Below, piece by piece: positions 25,472-33,618 of a stretch of 64,000 nucleotides of DNA. Origin of the DNA: Pseudomonas sp. LFM046 (GTDB lineage Bacteria > Pseudomonadota > Gammaproteobacteria > Pseudomonadales > Pseudomonadaceae); assembly GCF_000949385.2 (NCBI RefSeq), contig NZ_JYKO02000001.1, positions 3,150,648-3,214,647 on the forward strand, read 5' to 3'. Made by a program: the position numbers and the translations under genes. Position 1 is the first letter of the stretch, and each line of letters begins with the position of its first letter. The notes beneath the pieces are model-generated. The model worked only from the letters and a program-made list of their open reading frames with translations, was not told where the DNA came from and did not search any database.

Positions 25472-26428
25472 TTACGCCGGGTCCGGAATCCGCAGTTCGG
25501 TCTCCTCGCCCAGCAGCCAGGCGCGGTTGAGGTCGGCACAGGCGTGCAGGTACTCCGCCACCAGGGTGATGCGCTTCAGCCGGCGCAGGTCCTCGCTGTA
25601 GTACATCCAGAACTGCCGGGTGACTTCCACATCAGCGGGCAGCACGGCCTGCAAGCGCGGGTCGCCGGCCACCAGGAAGCACGGCAGGATCGCCAGCGCC
25701 CGCCCCTGCAGCGCCGCCTGGTACTGGGCGATGACGCTGGTGCTGCGCAACTGACTCACGGCGCCGGGCAGCAGGTCGTTCAGGTAAAGCAGCTTGGGAC
25801 TGAACGCCAGGTCTTCCACGTAGGTGATGAAGGGATGCCCGGCCAGGTCCTCCCGCGTCTGGATCGGCGGATGCTTCGCCAGGTACTCGGGCGAGGCATA
25901 GAGGCGCAGGCGGTAATCACAGAGTTTCGAGCAGACATAAGGCCCACGCTCCGGCCGTTCGAGGGTGATGGCGATGTCCGCCTCGCGGCGGGACAGGCTG
26001 ACGAAGTGCGGAACCGGCAGGATGTCCGCCGAAATATGCGGATAACGCTCCAGGAAGCGGCTCATCTGCGCGGTCACGAAATAGGAGCCGAAGCCCTCGG
26101 TGCAGCCGATGCGCACATGCCCCGACAACCCCAGGCGTGTGCCCGACACCTGCTCGCACGCCGCCTGCAGCGTGCTCTCCAGGGTCTCGGCGTGCCCCAG
26201 CAGGCGCTGCCCCTCGACCGTGAGCACGAAGCCCGCCGCGCGTGACTTCTCGAACAGCAGCGCCCCCAACGCCTGCTCCAGGGCGCGCACCCGCCGCGAC
26301 ACCGTCGTGTAGTCCACACCCAGCCGGCGAGCCGCGCCGCTGGCGGTCCGGGTGCGGGCCACCTCCAGGAAAAAGCGCAAGTCGTCCCACTTCACCTGGT
26401 CGAGGGTGGGGCTTTTTTGCATGTTCAT
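25472..26428 (-). CDS. LysR-family transcriptional regulator
   Basis: A 318-residue LysR regulator with the N-terminal helix-turn-helix TASGAARRLGVDYTTVSRRVRALEQALGA. The effector domain begins near LSGHVRIGCTEGFGSYF. It is divergent from the acyl-CoA synthetase/mmsA/mmsB operon across 271 bp and may control it; the P. aeruginosa mms operon is controlled by the AraC-type MmsR, which I do not see here. A regulatory link to DUF2855 downstream is also possible. Confidence 0.88.
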   Translation of the reverse strand: MNMQKSPTLDQVKWDDLRFFLEVARTRTASGAARRLGVDYTTVSRRVRALEQALGALLFEKSRAAGFVLTVEGQRLLGHAETLESTLQAACEQVSGTRLGLSGHVRIGCTEGFGSYFVTAQMSRFLERYPHISADILPVPHFVSLSRREADIAITLERPERGPYVCSKLCDYRLRLYASPEYLAKHPPIQTREDLAGHPFITYVEDLAFSPKLLYLNDLLPGAVSQLRSTSVIAQYQAALQGRALAILPCFLVAGDPRLQAVLPADVEVTRQFWMYYSEDLRRLKRITLVAEYLHACADLNRAWLLGEETELRIPDPA

Positions 26429-26632
26429 TTGGATATTTGCCAGGTCAATGGTGGATGAATGCCTCTATGTACGCATGCCCGGTGCAGGGTGGCCAAGGGA
26501 TTTCTGTGCGGCGGCCTCAGGTCAGCGAGCCTACGGCTTCAGCCCTCCCCCGTTATCCCGCGCGCCATGGCTATGACTTTTTTGCACATCGCACCGGTTT
26601 TTCTGCGCGTTCTTATCTGATTCACGCCTACC

Positions 26633-26638
26633 TATACT
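26633..26638 (+). promoter_or_regulatory. possible -10 hexamer of the valine operon
   Basis: TATACT lies 62 bp before the acyl-CoA synthetase ATG. The matching -35 is weak (TTCTTA with a 17 bp spacer), as expected if an activator such as the divergent LysR protein is needed. Confidence 0.4.
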
Positions 26639-26699
26639 CGATCCAACAGGCCGGCCACTGTCCGGCAAGACCCGACAAGAACAATCAAGGGCACTCACG

Positions 26700-28403
26700 A
26701 TGACCAACAACTGCCTCCCCTTCCTTGCCGCCCGTGACTTCCTGCTGGCCCACCGCACCGACTACGACACCGCCGTGCGCGATTTCCGTTGGCCGCAGCT
26801 CACCGAATTCAACTGGGCGCTGGACTACTTCGACACCATGGCCAAGGGCAACCAGGCCAACGCGCTCTGGATCGTCGAAGAGGATGGCAGCGAACGCCGC
26901 TACAGCTTCCAGGAGCTGGCACAACGTTCCAACCGTGTCGCCAATCACCTGCGCGCACTCGGTGTGCAGCGTGGCGAACGCATTCTGATGATGCTCGGCA
27001 ATGACATCGCCCTCTGGGAAACCATGCTCGCGGCCTTCAAGCTGGGCGCCGTGGTGATTCCCGCCACCGCCCTGCTCACCCCCGAAGACCTGCGCGACCG
27101 CATCGAGCGCGGCCACGTCCGCCACCTGGTGGTGGGTAGCGCCAACCTCGACAAGTTCAACGGCCTCGCCGAAGGCTGCACCCGCATCAGCGTCGGCCGG
27201 GGGGCTCCGGGTTGGACCCCGCACAGTTCAGCGCTGGAATATTCCGCCGAGTTCGAGGCCGACGGCGTGACTCTGGCCACGGACCCGATGCTGCTCTACT
27301 TCACCTCCGGCACCACCTCCAAGCCGAAGATGGTGCTGCACAGCCACCAGAGCTACCCGGTCGGGCATCTCTCCACCATGTACTGGATTGGCCTGCAGCC
27401 CGGCGACCTGCACCTGAACATCTCCTCCCCCGGCTGGGCCAAGCATGCGTGGAGCTGCTTCTTCGCGCCCTGGAACGCCGGCGCCTGCATCTTCATCCAC
27501 AACACCTCGCGCTTCAGTGCCCCGGCCCTGCTCGGCGTGCTGGAACGCTACGGCGTCACCAGCCTCTGCGCCCCGCCCACCGTCTGGCGCATGCTGATCC
27601 AGGAGGACCTGGCCAGCTACCGTGGCCGCCTGCGTCTGCGAGAACTGGTGGGCGCCGGCGAACCGCTCAACCCGGAAATCATCGAGCAGATCCAGCACGC
27701 CTGGGGCATGAACCTGCGCGACGGCTTCGGCCAGACGGAGACCACCGCCCAGGTGGGCAACACCCCCGGCCAGACGCTCAAGCCGGGCTCCATGGGCCGC
27801 CCGCTGCCCGGATACCGGGTAACCATGCTCGACCCCGACGGCATGCCCGGCAACGAGGGTGAAGTCGCCCTGCCGCTGGATGTCCGCCCCCTGGGCCTGA
27901 TGCTCCGCTACGAGGACAGCCCGGAGAAAACCGCCGAAGTGATGCGCGATGGCTACTACCGCACCGGCGACACGGCCCTGATCGACGACGACGGCTATAT
28001 CACCTTCGTCGGCCGTGCCGATGACGTGTTCAAGGCCTCGGACTACCGCATCAGCCCCTTCGAGCTGGAAAGCGCCCTGATCGAACACCCCTCGGTGATG
28101 GAAGTGGCCGTGGTCCCCAGCCCCGACCCGGTGCGCCTGGCGGTGCCCAAGGCCTTTCTGATCCTGGCCCATGGCGAGACCGGCAGCGCCGAACTGGCCA
28201 GCAGCATCCTCGCCTTCGCTCGCGAGCACCTGGCGCCCTACAAGCGGGTGCGCCGCATCGAGTTCGTCAGCGAACTGCCCAAGACCATCTCCGGAAAGAT
28301 CCGCCGGGTGGAACTGCGGCAGATCGAAGTGCAACGCCGCCAGAGCGATGCACGCCACCCGCAGGAATTCTTCGAGGAAGACTTCCCGCACCTCAAGGGC
28401 TGA
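26700..28403 (+). CDS. acyl-CoA synthetase (AMP-forming), acetyl-CoA synthetase-like
   Basis: A 567-residue AMP-forming ligase. It carries the P-loop [12 protein letters not shown], the adenine motif DGFGQTETT, the hinge [23 protein letters not shown], the acetyl-CoA synthetase-like YRISPFELE and the catalytic Lys in [11 protein letters not shown]. It resembles medium-chain or branched-chain acyl-CoA synthetases. As first gene of an operon with mmsA, mmsB and an acyl-CoA dehydrogenase it likely activates isobutyrate or a related acid feeding valine catabolism (inference). A 9 bp hairpin follows before mmsA. Confidence 0.88.
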   Translation: MTNNCLPFLAARDFLLAHRTDYDTAVRDFRWPQLTEFNWALDYFDTMAKGNQANALWIVEEDGSERRYSFQELAQRSNRVANHLRALGVQRGERILMMLGNDIALWETMLAAFKLGAVVIPATALLTPEDLRDRIERGHVRHLVVGSANLDKFNGLAEGCTRISVGRGAPGWTPHSSALEYSAEFEADGVTLATDPMLLYFTSGTTSKPKMVLHSHQSYPVGHLSTMYWIGLQPGDLHLNISSPGWAKHAWSCFFAPWNAGACIFIHNTSRFSAPALLGVLERYGVTSLCAPPTVWRMLIQEDLASYRGRLRLRELVGAGEPLNPEIIEQIQHAWGMNLRDGFGQTETTAQVGNTPGQTLKPGSMGRPLPGYRVTMLDPDGMPGNEGEVALPLDVRPLGLMLRYEDSPEKTAEVMRDGYYRTGDTALIDDDGYITFVGRADDVFKASDYRISPFELESALIEHPSVMEVAVVPSPDPVRLAVPKAFLILAHGETGSAELASSILAFAREHLAPYKRVRRIEFVSELPKTISGKIRRVELRQIEVQRRQSDARHPQEFFEEDFPHLKG

Positions 28404-28430
28404 GCCCGCACCGTTCTCTGAAATCCCGAC

Positions 28431-28453
28431 CGCTCGGACACCCCGTCCGAGCG
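28431..28453 (+). other. intercistronic hairpin before mmsA
   Basis: Perfect 9 bp stem CGCTCGGAC (28431-28439) with loop ACCCC and its complement (28445-28453). There is no T-run, so it is not a classical terminator; it could stabilise or process the operon mRNA. Confidence 0.6.
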
Positions 28454-28489
28454 TTCCCACCCGACCCAACGAAAGCAGGCAGGACCACC

Positions 28490-29998
28490 ATGACCTCTTC
28501 CAGCGTTCCCAGCGTCAAGTTGCTCATCAACGGCGAATTCGTCGAATCCCGCACCACCCAGTGGCGCGACATCGTCAACCCGGCCACCCAGGAGGTCCTG
28601 GCCCGCGTGCCCTTCGCCACTGCCGAGGAAATGGACGCCGCCGTGGCCAGCGCCAAGGAGGCCTTCAAGACCTGGCGCAAGACGCCCATCGGCGCTCGTG
28701 CGCGCATCTTCCTCAAGTACCAGCAGCTGATCCGCGAAAACATGAAGGAACTGGCCGCGATCCTCACCGCCGAGCAGGGCAAGACCCTGCCGGACGCCGA
28801 GGGCGACATCTTCCGCGGCCTGGAGGTGGTGGAGCACGCCGCCAACATCGGCACCCTGCAGATGGGTGAGCTGGCCAACAACGTTGCCAGCGGCGTGGAC
28901 ACCTATACCGTCAACCAGCCGCTGGGCGTATGCGCCGGCATCACGCCCTTCAACTTCCCGGCGATGATCCCGCTGTGGATGTTCCCGATGGCCATCGCCA
29001 CCGGCAACACCTTCGTCCTCAAGCCCTCCGAGCAGGACCCCATGGTCACCATGCGCCTGGCTGAACTGGCCCTGGAAGCCGGTGTGCCCAAGGGTGTGCT
29101 CAACGTCATCCACGGCGGCGCCGATGCCGTGAACCTGATCTGCGACCACCCGGACATCAAGGCCGTGTCCTTCGTCGGCTCCACCAAGGTCGGCACCCAC
29201 GTCTACAACCGCGCCTCGCTGAACGGCAAACGCGTCCAGTGCATGATGGGCGCGAAGAACCACGCCATCATCCTGCCCGACGCCCACAAGCAGCAGACCC
29301 TGAACAACCTCGCCGGTGCCGCCTTCGGCGCAGCAGGCCAGCGTTGCATGGCGCTCTCGGTGGCGATCCTGGTGGGCGAGGCGCAGACCTGGCTGCCGGA
29401 GCTGGTGGAAAAGGCCAAGTCGCTGCGAATCGGCGCCGGCGGCGAGCCGGGCACGGATGTCGGCCCGGTGGTGTCGTGCGCCGCCCTGGACCGTGTCAGC
29501 GGCCTGATCGCCACTGGCCTGAACGAAGGCGCCAAGCTGGAGCTGGACGGCCGCAGCCCGAGCGTGCCGGGCTACCAGGACGGCAACTTCGTCGGCCCGA
29601 CCATCTTCTCCGGCGTGACCCCGGACATGAGCATCTACCGCGAGGAGATCTTCGGGCCGGTGCTGTGCGTGGTGAACGCCGCCACCCTCGACGAAGCCAT
29701 CGCCTTCATCAACGCCAACCCGAACGGCAACGGCACCGCCCTCTTCACCCGCTCCGGCGCTGCCGCGCGGCACTTCCAGGAGGAGATCGACGTCGGCCAG
29801 GTGGGCATCAACGTGCCGATCCCGGTGCCGGTGCCGCTGTTCTCCTTCACCGGCTCCCGTGCCTCGAAGCTCGGCGACCTCGGCCCCTACGGCAAGCAGG
29901 TGGTGCAGTTCTACACCCAGACCAAGACCGTCACCGAGCGCTGGTTCGACGAGGACGAAGTCGGCGGCGCCGTGAACACCACCATCACCCTGAAATGA
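28490..29998 (+). CDS. mmsA: methylmalonate-semialdehyde dehydrogenase (CoA-acylating)
   Basis: MmsA oxidises (S)-methylmalonate semialdehyde to propionyl-CoA with NAD+ and CoA, late in valine breakdown. The 502-residue product has the NAD-binding [11 protein letters not shown] and the catalytic cysteine in [11 protein letters not shown]. The N-terminal [11 protein letters not shown] and the C-terminal [15 protein letters not shown] fit the family, as does the length. It is second in the operon, before mmsB, as in other pseudomonads. Confidence 0.95.
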   Translation: MTSSSVPSVKLLINGEFVESRTTQWRDIVNPATQEVLARVPFATAEEMDAAVASAKEAFKTWRKTPIGARARIFLKYQQLIRENMKELAAILTAEQGKTLPDAEGDIFRGLEVVEHAANIGTLQMGELANNVASGVDTYTVNQPLGVCAGITPFNFPAMIPLWMFPMAIATGNTFVLKPSEQDPMVTMRLAELALEAGVPKGVLNVIHGGADAVNLICDHPDIKAVSFVGSTKVGTHVYNRASLNGKRVQCMMGAKNHAIILPDAHKQQTLNNLAGAAFGAAGQRCMALSVAILVGEAQTWLPELVEKAKSLRIGAGGEPGTDVGPVVSCAALDRVSGLIATGLNEGAKLELDGRSPSVPGYQDGNFVGPTIFSGVTPDMSIYREEIFGPVLCVVNAATLDEAIAFINANPNGNGTALFTRSGAAARHFQEEIDVGQVGINVPIPVPVPLFSFTGSRASKLGDLGPYGKQVVQFYTQTKTVTERWFDEDEVGGAVNTTITLK

Positions 29999-30005
29999 CC
30001 AACTC

Positions 30006-30030
30006 CGGGCCGGCACCACACGCCGGCCCG
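30006..30030 (+). other. intercistronic hairpin between mmsA and mmsB
   Basis: Perfect 9 bp stem CGGGCCGGC (30006-30014), seven-base loop, and GCCGGCCCG (30022-30030), just after the mmsA stop. No T-run. Confidence 0.6.
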
Positions 30031-30044
30031 TCTGGAGCAGCACC

Positions 30045-30935
30045 ATGCATATCGGATTCCTTGGCCTCGGCAACATGGGCGGCCCCATGGCCCGCAACCT
30101 GCTGAAGGCCGGTCACAGCCTCACCGTATTCGACCCGTCGCCCCAGGCCACCGCCGCACTGGTGGAACTGGGCGCCCGTTCCGCCAGCAGCCCGGCGGAG
30201 GTTGCCCGTGACGGCGTCGCCGTGATCGTCACCATGCTGCCCGCGGCGGCCCATGTGAAAGAGGTCTACCTGGGCGGCAACGGTCTGCTGGCGAACGTCA
30301 GCCGTGGCGTGCTGCTGATCGACAGCTCCACCATCGACCCGCTGAGCGCCCGTGAGGTGTCCAGGCAGGCCGAGGCGCAGGGCAACCCCATGCTCGACGC
30401 CCCGGTCTCGGGCGGTACGGGCGGTGCCGCCGCCGGCACGCTGACCTTCATGGTCGGCGGCACCGAGGTTGCCTTCAGCCAGGCCCAGCCACTGCTATCC
30501 GCCATGGGCAAGAACATCGTCCACTGCGGCGCTTCCGGAAACGGCCAGGTGGCCAAGATCGCCAACAACATGCTGCTGGGCATCTCCATGGTGGGCGTCG
30601 CCGAAGCCATGGCCCTGGGCGTCTCCCTCGGCATGGATGCCAAGGTCCTGGCCGGCATCATCAACACCTCCAGCGGCCGCTGCTGGAGCTCCGAGATCAA
30701 CAACCCCTTCCCCGGCGTGCTGGAAAACGCCCCGGCGTCCCGTGGCTACAGCGGCGGCTTCGGCAGCGATCTGATGCTCAAGGACCTGGGCCTGGCCACC
30801 GAAGCCGCGCGTCATGCGAAACAACCGGTGGTGCTGGGCGCGGCGGCCCAGCAGCTCTATCAGACCTTCAGCCTGCAGGGTCACGGCGGCCTGGACTTCT
30901 CCGCCATCATCAACCTGTTCCGCCGGGAAGCCTGA
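30045..30935 (+). CDS. mmsB: 3-hydroxyisobutyrate dehydrogenase
   Basis: MmsB oxidises 3-hydroxyisobutyrate to methylmalonate semialdehyde with NAD+, the step before MmsA. The 296-residue product has the Rossmann motif IGFLGLGNMGGPMARNL, the substrate-binding DAPVSGGTGGAAAGTL and the catalytic lysine in GQVAKIANNMLLG. It follows mmsA by 46 bp containing a hairpin. Confidence 0.95.
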   Translation: MHIGFLGLGNMGGPMARNLLKAGHSLTVFDPSPQATAALVELGARSASSPAEVARDGVAVIVTMLPAAAHVKEVYLGGNGLLANVSRGVLLIDSSTIDPLSAREVSRQAEAQGNPMLDAPVSGGTGGAAAGTLTFMVGGTEVAFSQAQPLLSAMGKNIVHCGASGNGQVAKIANNMLLGISMVGVAEAMALGVSLGMDAKVLAGIINTSSGRCWSSEINNPFPGVLENAPASRGYSGGFGSDLMLKDLGLATEAARHAKQPVVLGAAAQQLYQTFSLQGHGGLDFSAIINLFRREA

Positions 30936-30961
30936 GCCTGAGCATGAGCAGCACGCAGTTC

Positions 30962-30990
30962 CCGTCAGCACCCTCGGTGGTGCCTGACGG
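30962..30990 (+). other. intercistronic hairpin between mmsB and the dehydrogenase
   Basis: CCGTCAG-CACC (30962-30972) pairs with GGTG-C-CTGACGG (30979-30990) with one bulged C. No T-run follows, so read-through is expected. Confidence 0.55.
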
Positions 30991-31014
30991 TTTCACCGGC
31001 GGGAGACCCGTTTG

Positions 31015-32166
31015 ATGCACGATCTCGAACTCACCGAAGAACAACGCATGATCCGCGACATGGCCCGGGACTTCGCCCGATCCGAAGTGGCACCTCGGGC
31101 CCAGGCCTGGGAAAAGGCCGGCTGGATCGACGAGGACCTGGTGCAACAGATGGGCGCGCTGGGCTTTCTCGGCATGGTGGTGCCCGAGGCCTGGGGCGGC
31201 AGCTACATCGACTACGTCGCCTACGCCCTGGCGGTGGAGGAGATTTCCGCCGGCGACGGCGCCCTCGGCGCGTTGATGAGCATCCACAATTCCGTTGGTT
31301 GTGGCCCCATCCTCAACTACGGCAGCGAGGCGCAGAAGGACCATTGGCTGCCCGACCTGGCCGCCGGCGCTGCCATTGGCTGCTTCTGTCTGACCGAACC
31401 CCAGGCCGGCTCGGAGGCGCACAACCTGCGCACCCGTGCGGAACTGCAAGACGGCCACTGGGTGCTCAACGGCGCCAAGCAGTTCGTCAGCAACGGCAAG
31501 CGCGCCAGGCTCGCCATCGTTTTCGCGGTGACCGACCCGGACCTGGGCAAGAAGGGAATCTCCGCTTTCCTGGTGCCCACCGACACGCCCGGCTTCGCGG
31601 TCGACCGCAGTGAACACAAGATGGGGATCAAGGCGTCCGATACCTGCGCCGTGACCCTCAGCAACTGCCGCATCCCGGAAGAGAACTTGCTGGGCCGGCG
31701 TGGCAAGGGCCTGGCCATTGCCCTGTCGAACCTGGAAGGCGGCCGCATCGGCATCGCCGCCCAGGCCCTCGGCATCGCCCGCGCGGCTTTCGAGGCCGCC
31801 CTGGGCTACGCACGGGAACGGGTGCAGTTCGGCAAGCCGATCATCGAGCACCAGAGCATCGGCAACCTGCTGGCAGATATGCAGGTCCGCCTCAACGCCG
31901 CGCGCCTGATGATCCTTCACGCCGCCCGGTTGAAGAGCGCCGGCCTGCCCTGCCTGTCCGAAGCCTCCCAGGCCAAGCTATTCGCCTCGGAAATCGCCGA
32001 GCAGGTGTGCTCCAGCGCCATCCAGGTCCACGGCGGCTATGGCTACCTGGAGGATTACCCGGTGGAGAAGTACTACCGCGATGCGCGCATCACCCAGATC
32101 TACGAAGGGTCAAGCGAAGTACAGCGTCTGCTGATCGCGCGCGAACTGGCCAACCTGCAACTCTGA
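31015..32166 (+). CDS. acyl-CoA dehydrogenase, probable isobutyryl-CoA dehydrogenase
   Basis: A 383-residue acyl-CoA dehydrogenase with [14 protein letters not shown], the catalytic Glu in [11 protein letters not shown], and [14 protein letters not shown], all typical of the short/branched-chain group. Position after mmsA-mmsB suggests it converts isobutyryl-CoA to methacrylyl-CoA. The ATG at 31015 follows GGGAGA; a TTG one codon upstream is less likely. An efficient terminator follows. The enoyl-CoA hydratase and 3-hydroxyisobutyryl-CoA hydrolase needed between this step and MmsB are not in the window. Confidence 0.88.
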   Translation: MHDLELTEEQRMIRDMARDFARSEVAPRAQAWEKAGWIDEDLVQQMGALGFLGMVVPEAWGGSYIDYVAYALAVEEISAGDGALGALMSIHNSVGCGPILNYGSEAQKDHWLPDLAAGAAIGCFCLTEPQAGSEAHNLRTRAELQDGHWVLNGAKQFVSNGKRARLAIVFAVTDPDLGKKGISAFLVPTDTPGFAVDRSEHKMGIKASDTCAVTLSNCRIPEENLLGRRGKGLAIALSNLEGGRIGIAAQALGIARAAFEAALGYARERVQFGKPIIEHQSIGNLLADMQVRLNAARLMILHAARLKSAGLPCLSEASQAKLFASEIAEQVCSSAIQVHGGYGYLEDYPVEKYYRDARITQIYEGSSEVQRLLIARELANLQL

Positions 32167-32180
32167 GTAACCCACGTTTT

Positions 32181-32217
32181 CCGGGCACCCTTTCCCGAGG
32201 GGCGCCCGGTTTTTTTT
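32181..32217 (+). terminator. terminator of the valine operon
   Basis: CCGGGCACCC (32181-32190) pairs with GGGGCGCCCGG (32199-32209) with one A-C mismatch, followed by nine T. It lies 14 bp after the dehydrogenase stop. Confidence 0.9.
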
Positions 32218-32431
32218 GCGCGCTGCCCCGGGCTTCGCGTGCCCGCCATGACCTGCCGGCGACCGCAGAAAATTTCCCGCCGACTCACCGGGCGTCAACT
32301 AGGCTGGAACTAGTCTCCGCGACTGGGAGACATGTCCCTGTTTCCCCCGATTGGTTTCCACACCCGGTTCAGCAGAAAACCGGGGGCGAACTGCGGGGAA
32401 CGCCTTGGATTACCCAACTAGGAAGTGAGGA

Positions 32432-33109
32432 ATGACCATGCGATCCATGTCCGGTGTTTTGGCATTTGCAGCGTTGATGGCGCTGGGGGGCTGCTCCAGC
32501 ACCATGGTTGAGCCCGAGCACTATTCGGGCTTCCTGCCTGATTACCAACGCCTCAAGGAAGAAGAATCCGCCAGCGGCGCGAAAGTGGCCCGCTGGGTCG
32601 ATCCGTCGCTGAACCTGTCGCGCTACAACAGCGTGTACATCGAGCCCAGCCAGTTCTACCCACGCCCCCAGCCCACCGACCAGATTTCCCAGAACACCCT
32701 CAAGGACATCGCTCAGTACTACGACACGGCCCTCAAGCGTGAGCTCGGGAAAGTGATTCGGGTCGTCAATTCTCCCGCTGCCGACAGCCTGGTGATCCGC
32801 CCAGCCATCACGGCGGTGTCGAGTTCCACTGAAGGGCTAAAACCCTACGAAGTCATTCCGATCGCCCTGGTCGTAGCGGCCACGACCACCGCCGTCGGCG
32901 CCCGGGACCAGGAAGTGCAAATCGCCACCGAAGCCATGTTCCTTGACGGCGGCAACAGCAAGCTGCTGGCTGAAGTCGTGCGCAAAGGCACCGGCACCGC
33001 CCTGGAGAACAAGGAAACCGCCCTGACCGTGCAGAACATCAAGCCGGTGGTGGACGGTTGGGCGCAGGACCTGCGTCTCGCCTACGAGCGGTTGAAGCCC
33101 CGTCAGTAA
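32432..33109 (+). CDS. DUF3313 family lipoprotein
   Basis: A 225-residue lipoprotein of the DUF3313 family, function unknown. The N-terminus has a lipobox, ALMALGGC, with Cys at 21, and Ser-Ser after it, consistent with outer-membrane sorting. The mature part carries YSGFLPDYQRLKE and the segment YNSVYIEPSQFYP as in family members. It appears monocistronic. A GC-rich hairpin with 10 bp stem (33123-33132 with 33147-33156), without a T-run, follows the stop. Confidence 0.85.
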   Translation: MTMRSMSGVLAFAALMALGGCSSTMVEPEHYSGFLPDYQRLKEEESASGAKVARWVDPSLNLSRYNSVYIEPSQFYPRPQPTDQISQNTLKDIAQYYDTALKRELGKVIRVVNSPAADSLVIRPAITAVSSSTEGLKPYEVIPIALVVAATTTAVGARDQEVQIATEAMFLDGGNSKLLAEVVRKGTGTALENKETALTVQNIKPVVDGWAQDLRLAYERLKPRQ

Positions 33110-33196
33110 GCCGGACGGCATCCCTCTCCTCCGCGGACGCCGGACGGGAGGAGAGGACAGCCGGACACGCATCCCCCCTGTCACCTGATCTCGACC

Positions 33197-33276
33197 GTAG
33201 CGTGCGCTGCGCGCACCGATTCCGGGATCGACTTCGGCACCCGGTCTAACCGCCGGTGCGCACGGCGCACCCTACC
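33197..33276. repeat. GTAGGGTGCGC-type inverted repeat, copy A
   Basis: An 80 bp element beginning GTAGCGTGCGCTGCGCGCAC and ending GTGCGCACGGCGCACCCTAC. Its two ends are inverted copies of one another. A second copy lies at 51549-51627. Both are in intergenic DNA following a gene end. Confidence 0.75.
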
Positions 33277-33352
33277 GGATCGGCTTGCAGCGCCGGTGAT
33301 TCATGACCACATCCTCAGGACAACACTTCCTGATTCGCCTCCCGAAACAATC

Positions 33353-33372
33353 AGCCCCTCATTCGAGGGGCT
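33353..33372 (-). terminator. hairpin after the 45-residue membrane peptide
   Basis: A perfect 8 bp stem (AGCCCCTC/GAGGGGCT, loop of four). On the minus strand it comes 13 bp after the peptide's stop codon, followed by GATTGTTTC, a weak T-run. It may stop transcripts of the peptide gene. Confidence 0.6.
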
Positions 33373-33384
33373 GTGTGCGGGGCC

Positions 33385-33522
33385 TCAACGGAAATGGGGC
33401 CAATGCCAGTGGTGCTCGTCCATCCAGGCCTTGATGGCCGGACGGTTGGACCATAACGCCATGCCGATGCACAGAAGGATCAGGCAAGCGACGATGATCA
33501 GGCCCAAGGTGTTAACGCTCAT
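33385..33522 (-). CDS. small membrane protein, 45 residues
   Basis: A short gene with a strong GAGGAGG ribosome binding site seven bases before ATG 33522. The 45-residue product has one hydrophobic segment at about residues 6-24 (LGLIIVACLILLCIGMALW), then a basic and aromatic/His-rich cytoplasmic tail ending HHWHWPHFR. That suggests a single-pass inner-membrane protein with the tail possibly binding metal or lipid, but no function is known to me. It is followed by a hairpin at 33353-33372. It could belong to the regulon of the kinase next to it; the kinase ends 96 bp upstream on the same strand. Confidence 0.7.
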   Translation of the reverse strand: MSVNTLGLIIVACLILLCIGMALWSNRPAIKAWMDEHHWHWPHFR

Positions 33523-33618
33523 GGCGCACCTCCTCATCATGCGTCTGACTACGATTTCAACGTAGCAAGCCCCTTTTCCCCCTACAAGTGGCTGGCGTCA
33601 GACGGTATCGATGCAGGA

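Larger units (their letters stand above)
33110..33384. other. intergenic region holding a GTAGGGTGCGC-type repeat
   Basis: Between the DUF3313 gene and the small membrane peptide I see the hairpin at 33123-33156, the repeat at 33197-33276 and the hairpin at 33353-33372. No coding sequence is evident here. Confidence 0.6.

Noticed and set aside
26568-26592. Possible sigma-54 promoter before the acyl-CoA synthetase (TGGC ... TTGC)
   Set aside because: The GG and GC dinucleotides are 13 bp apart instead of 10.
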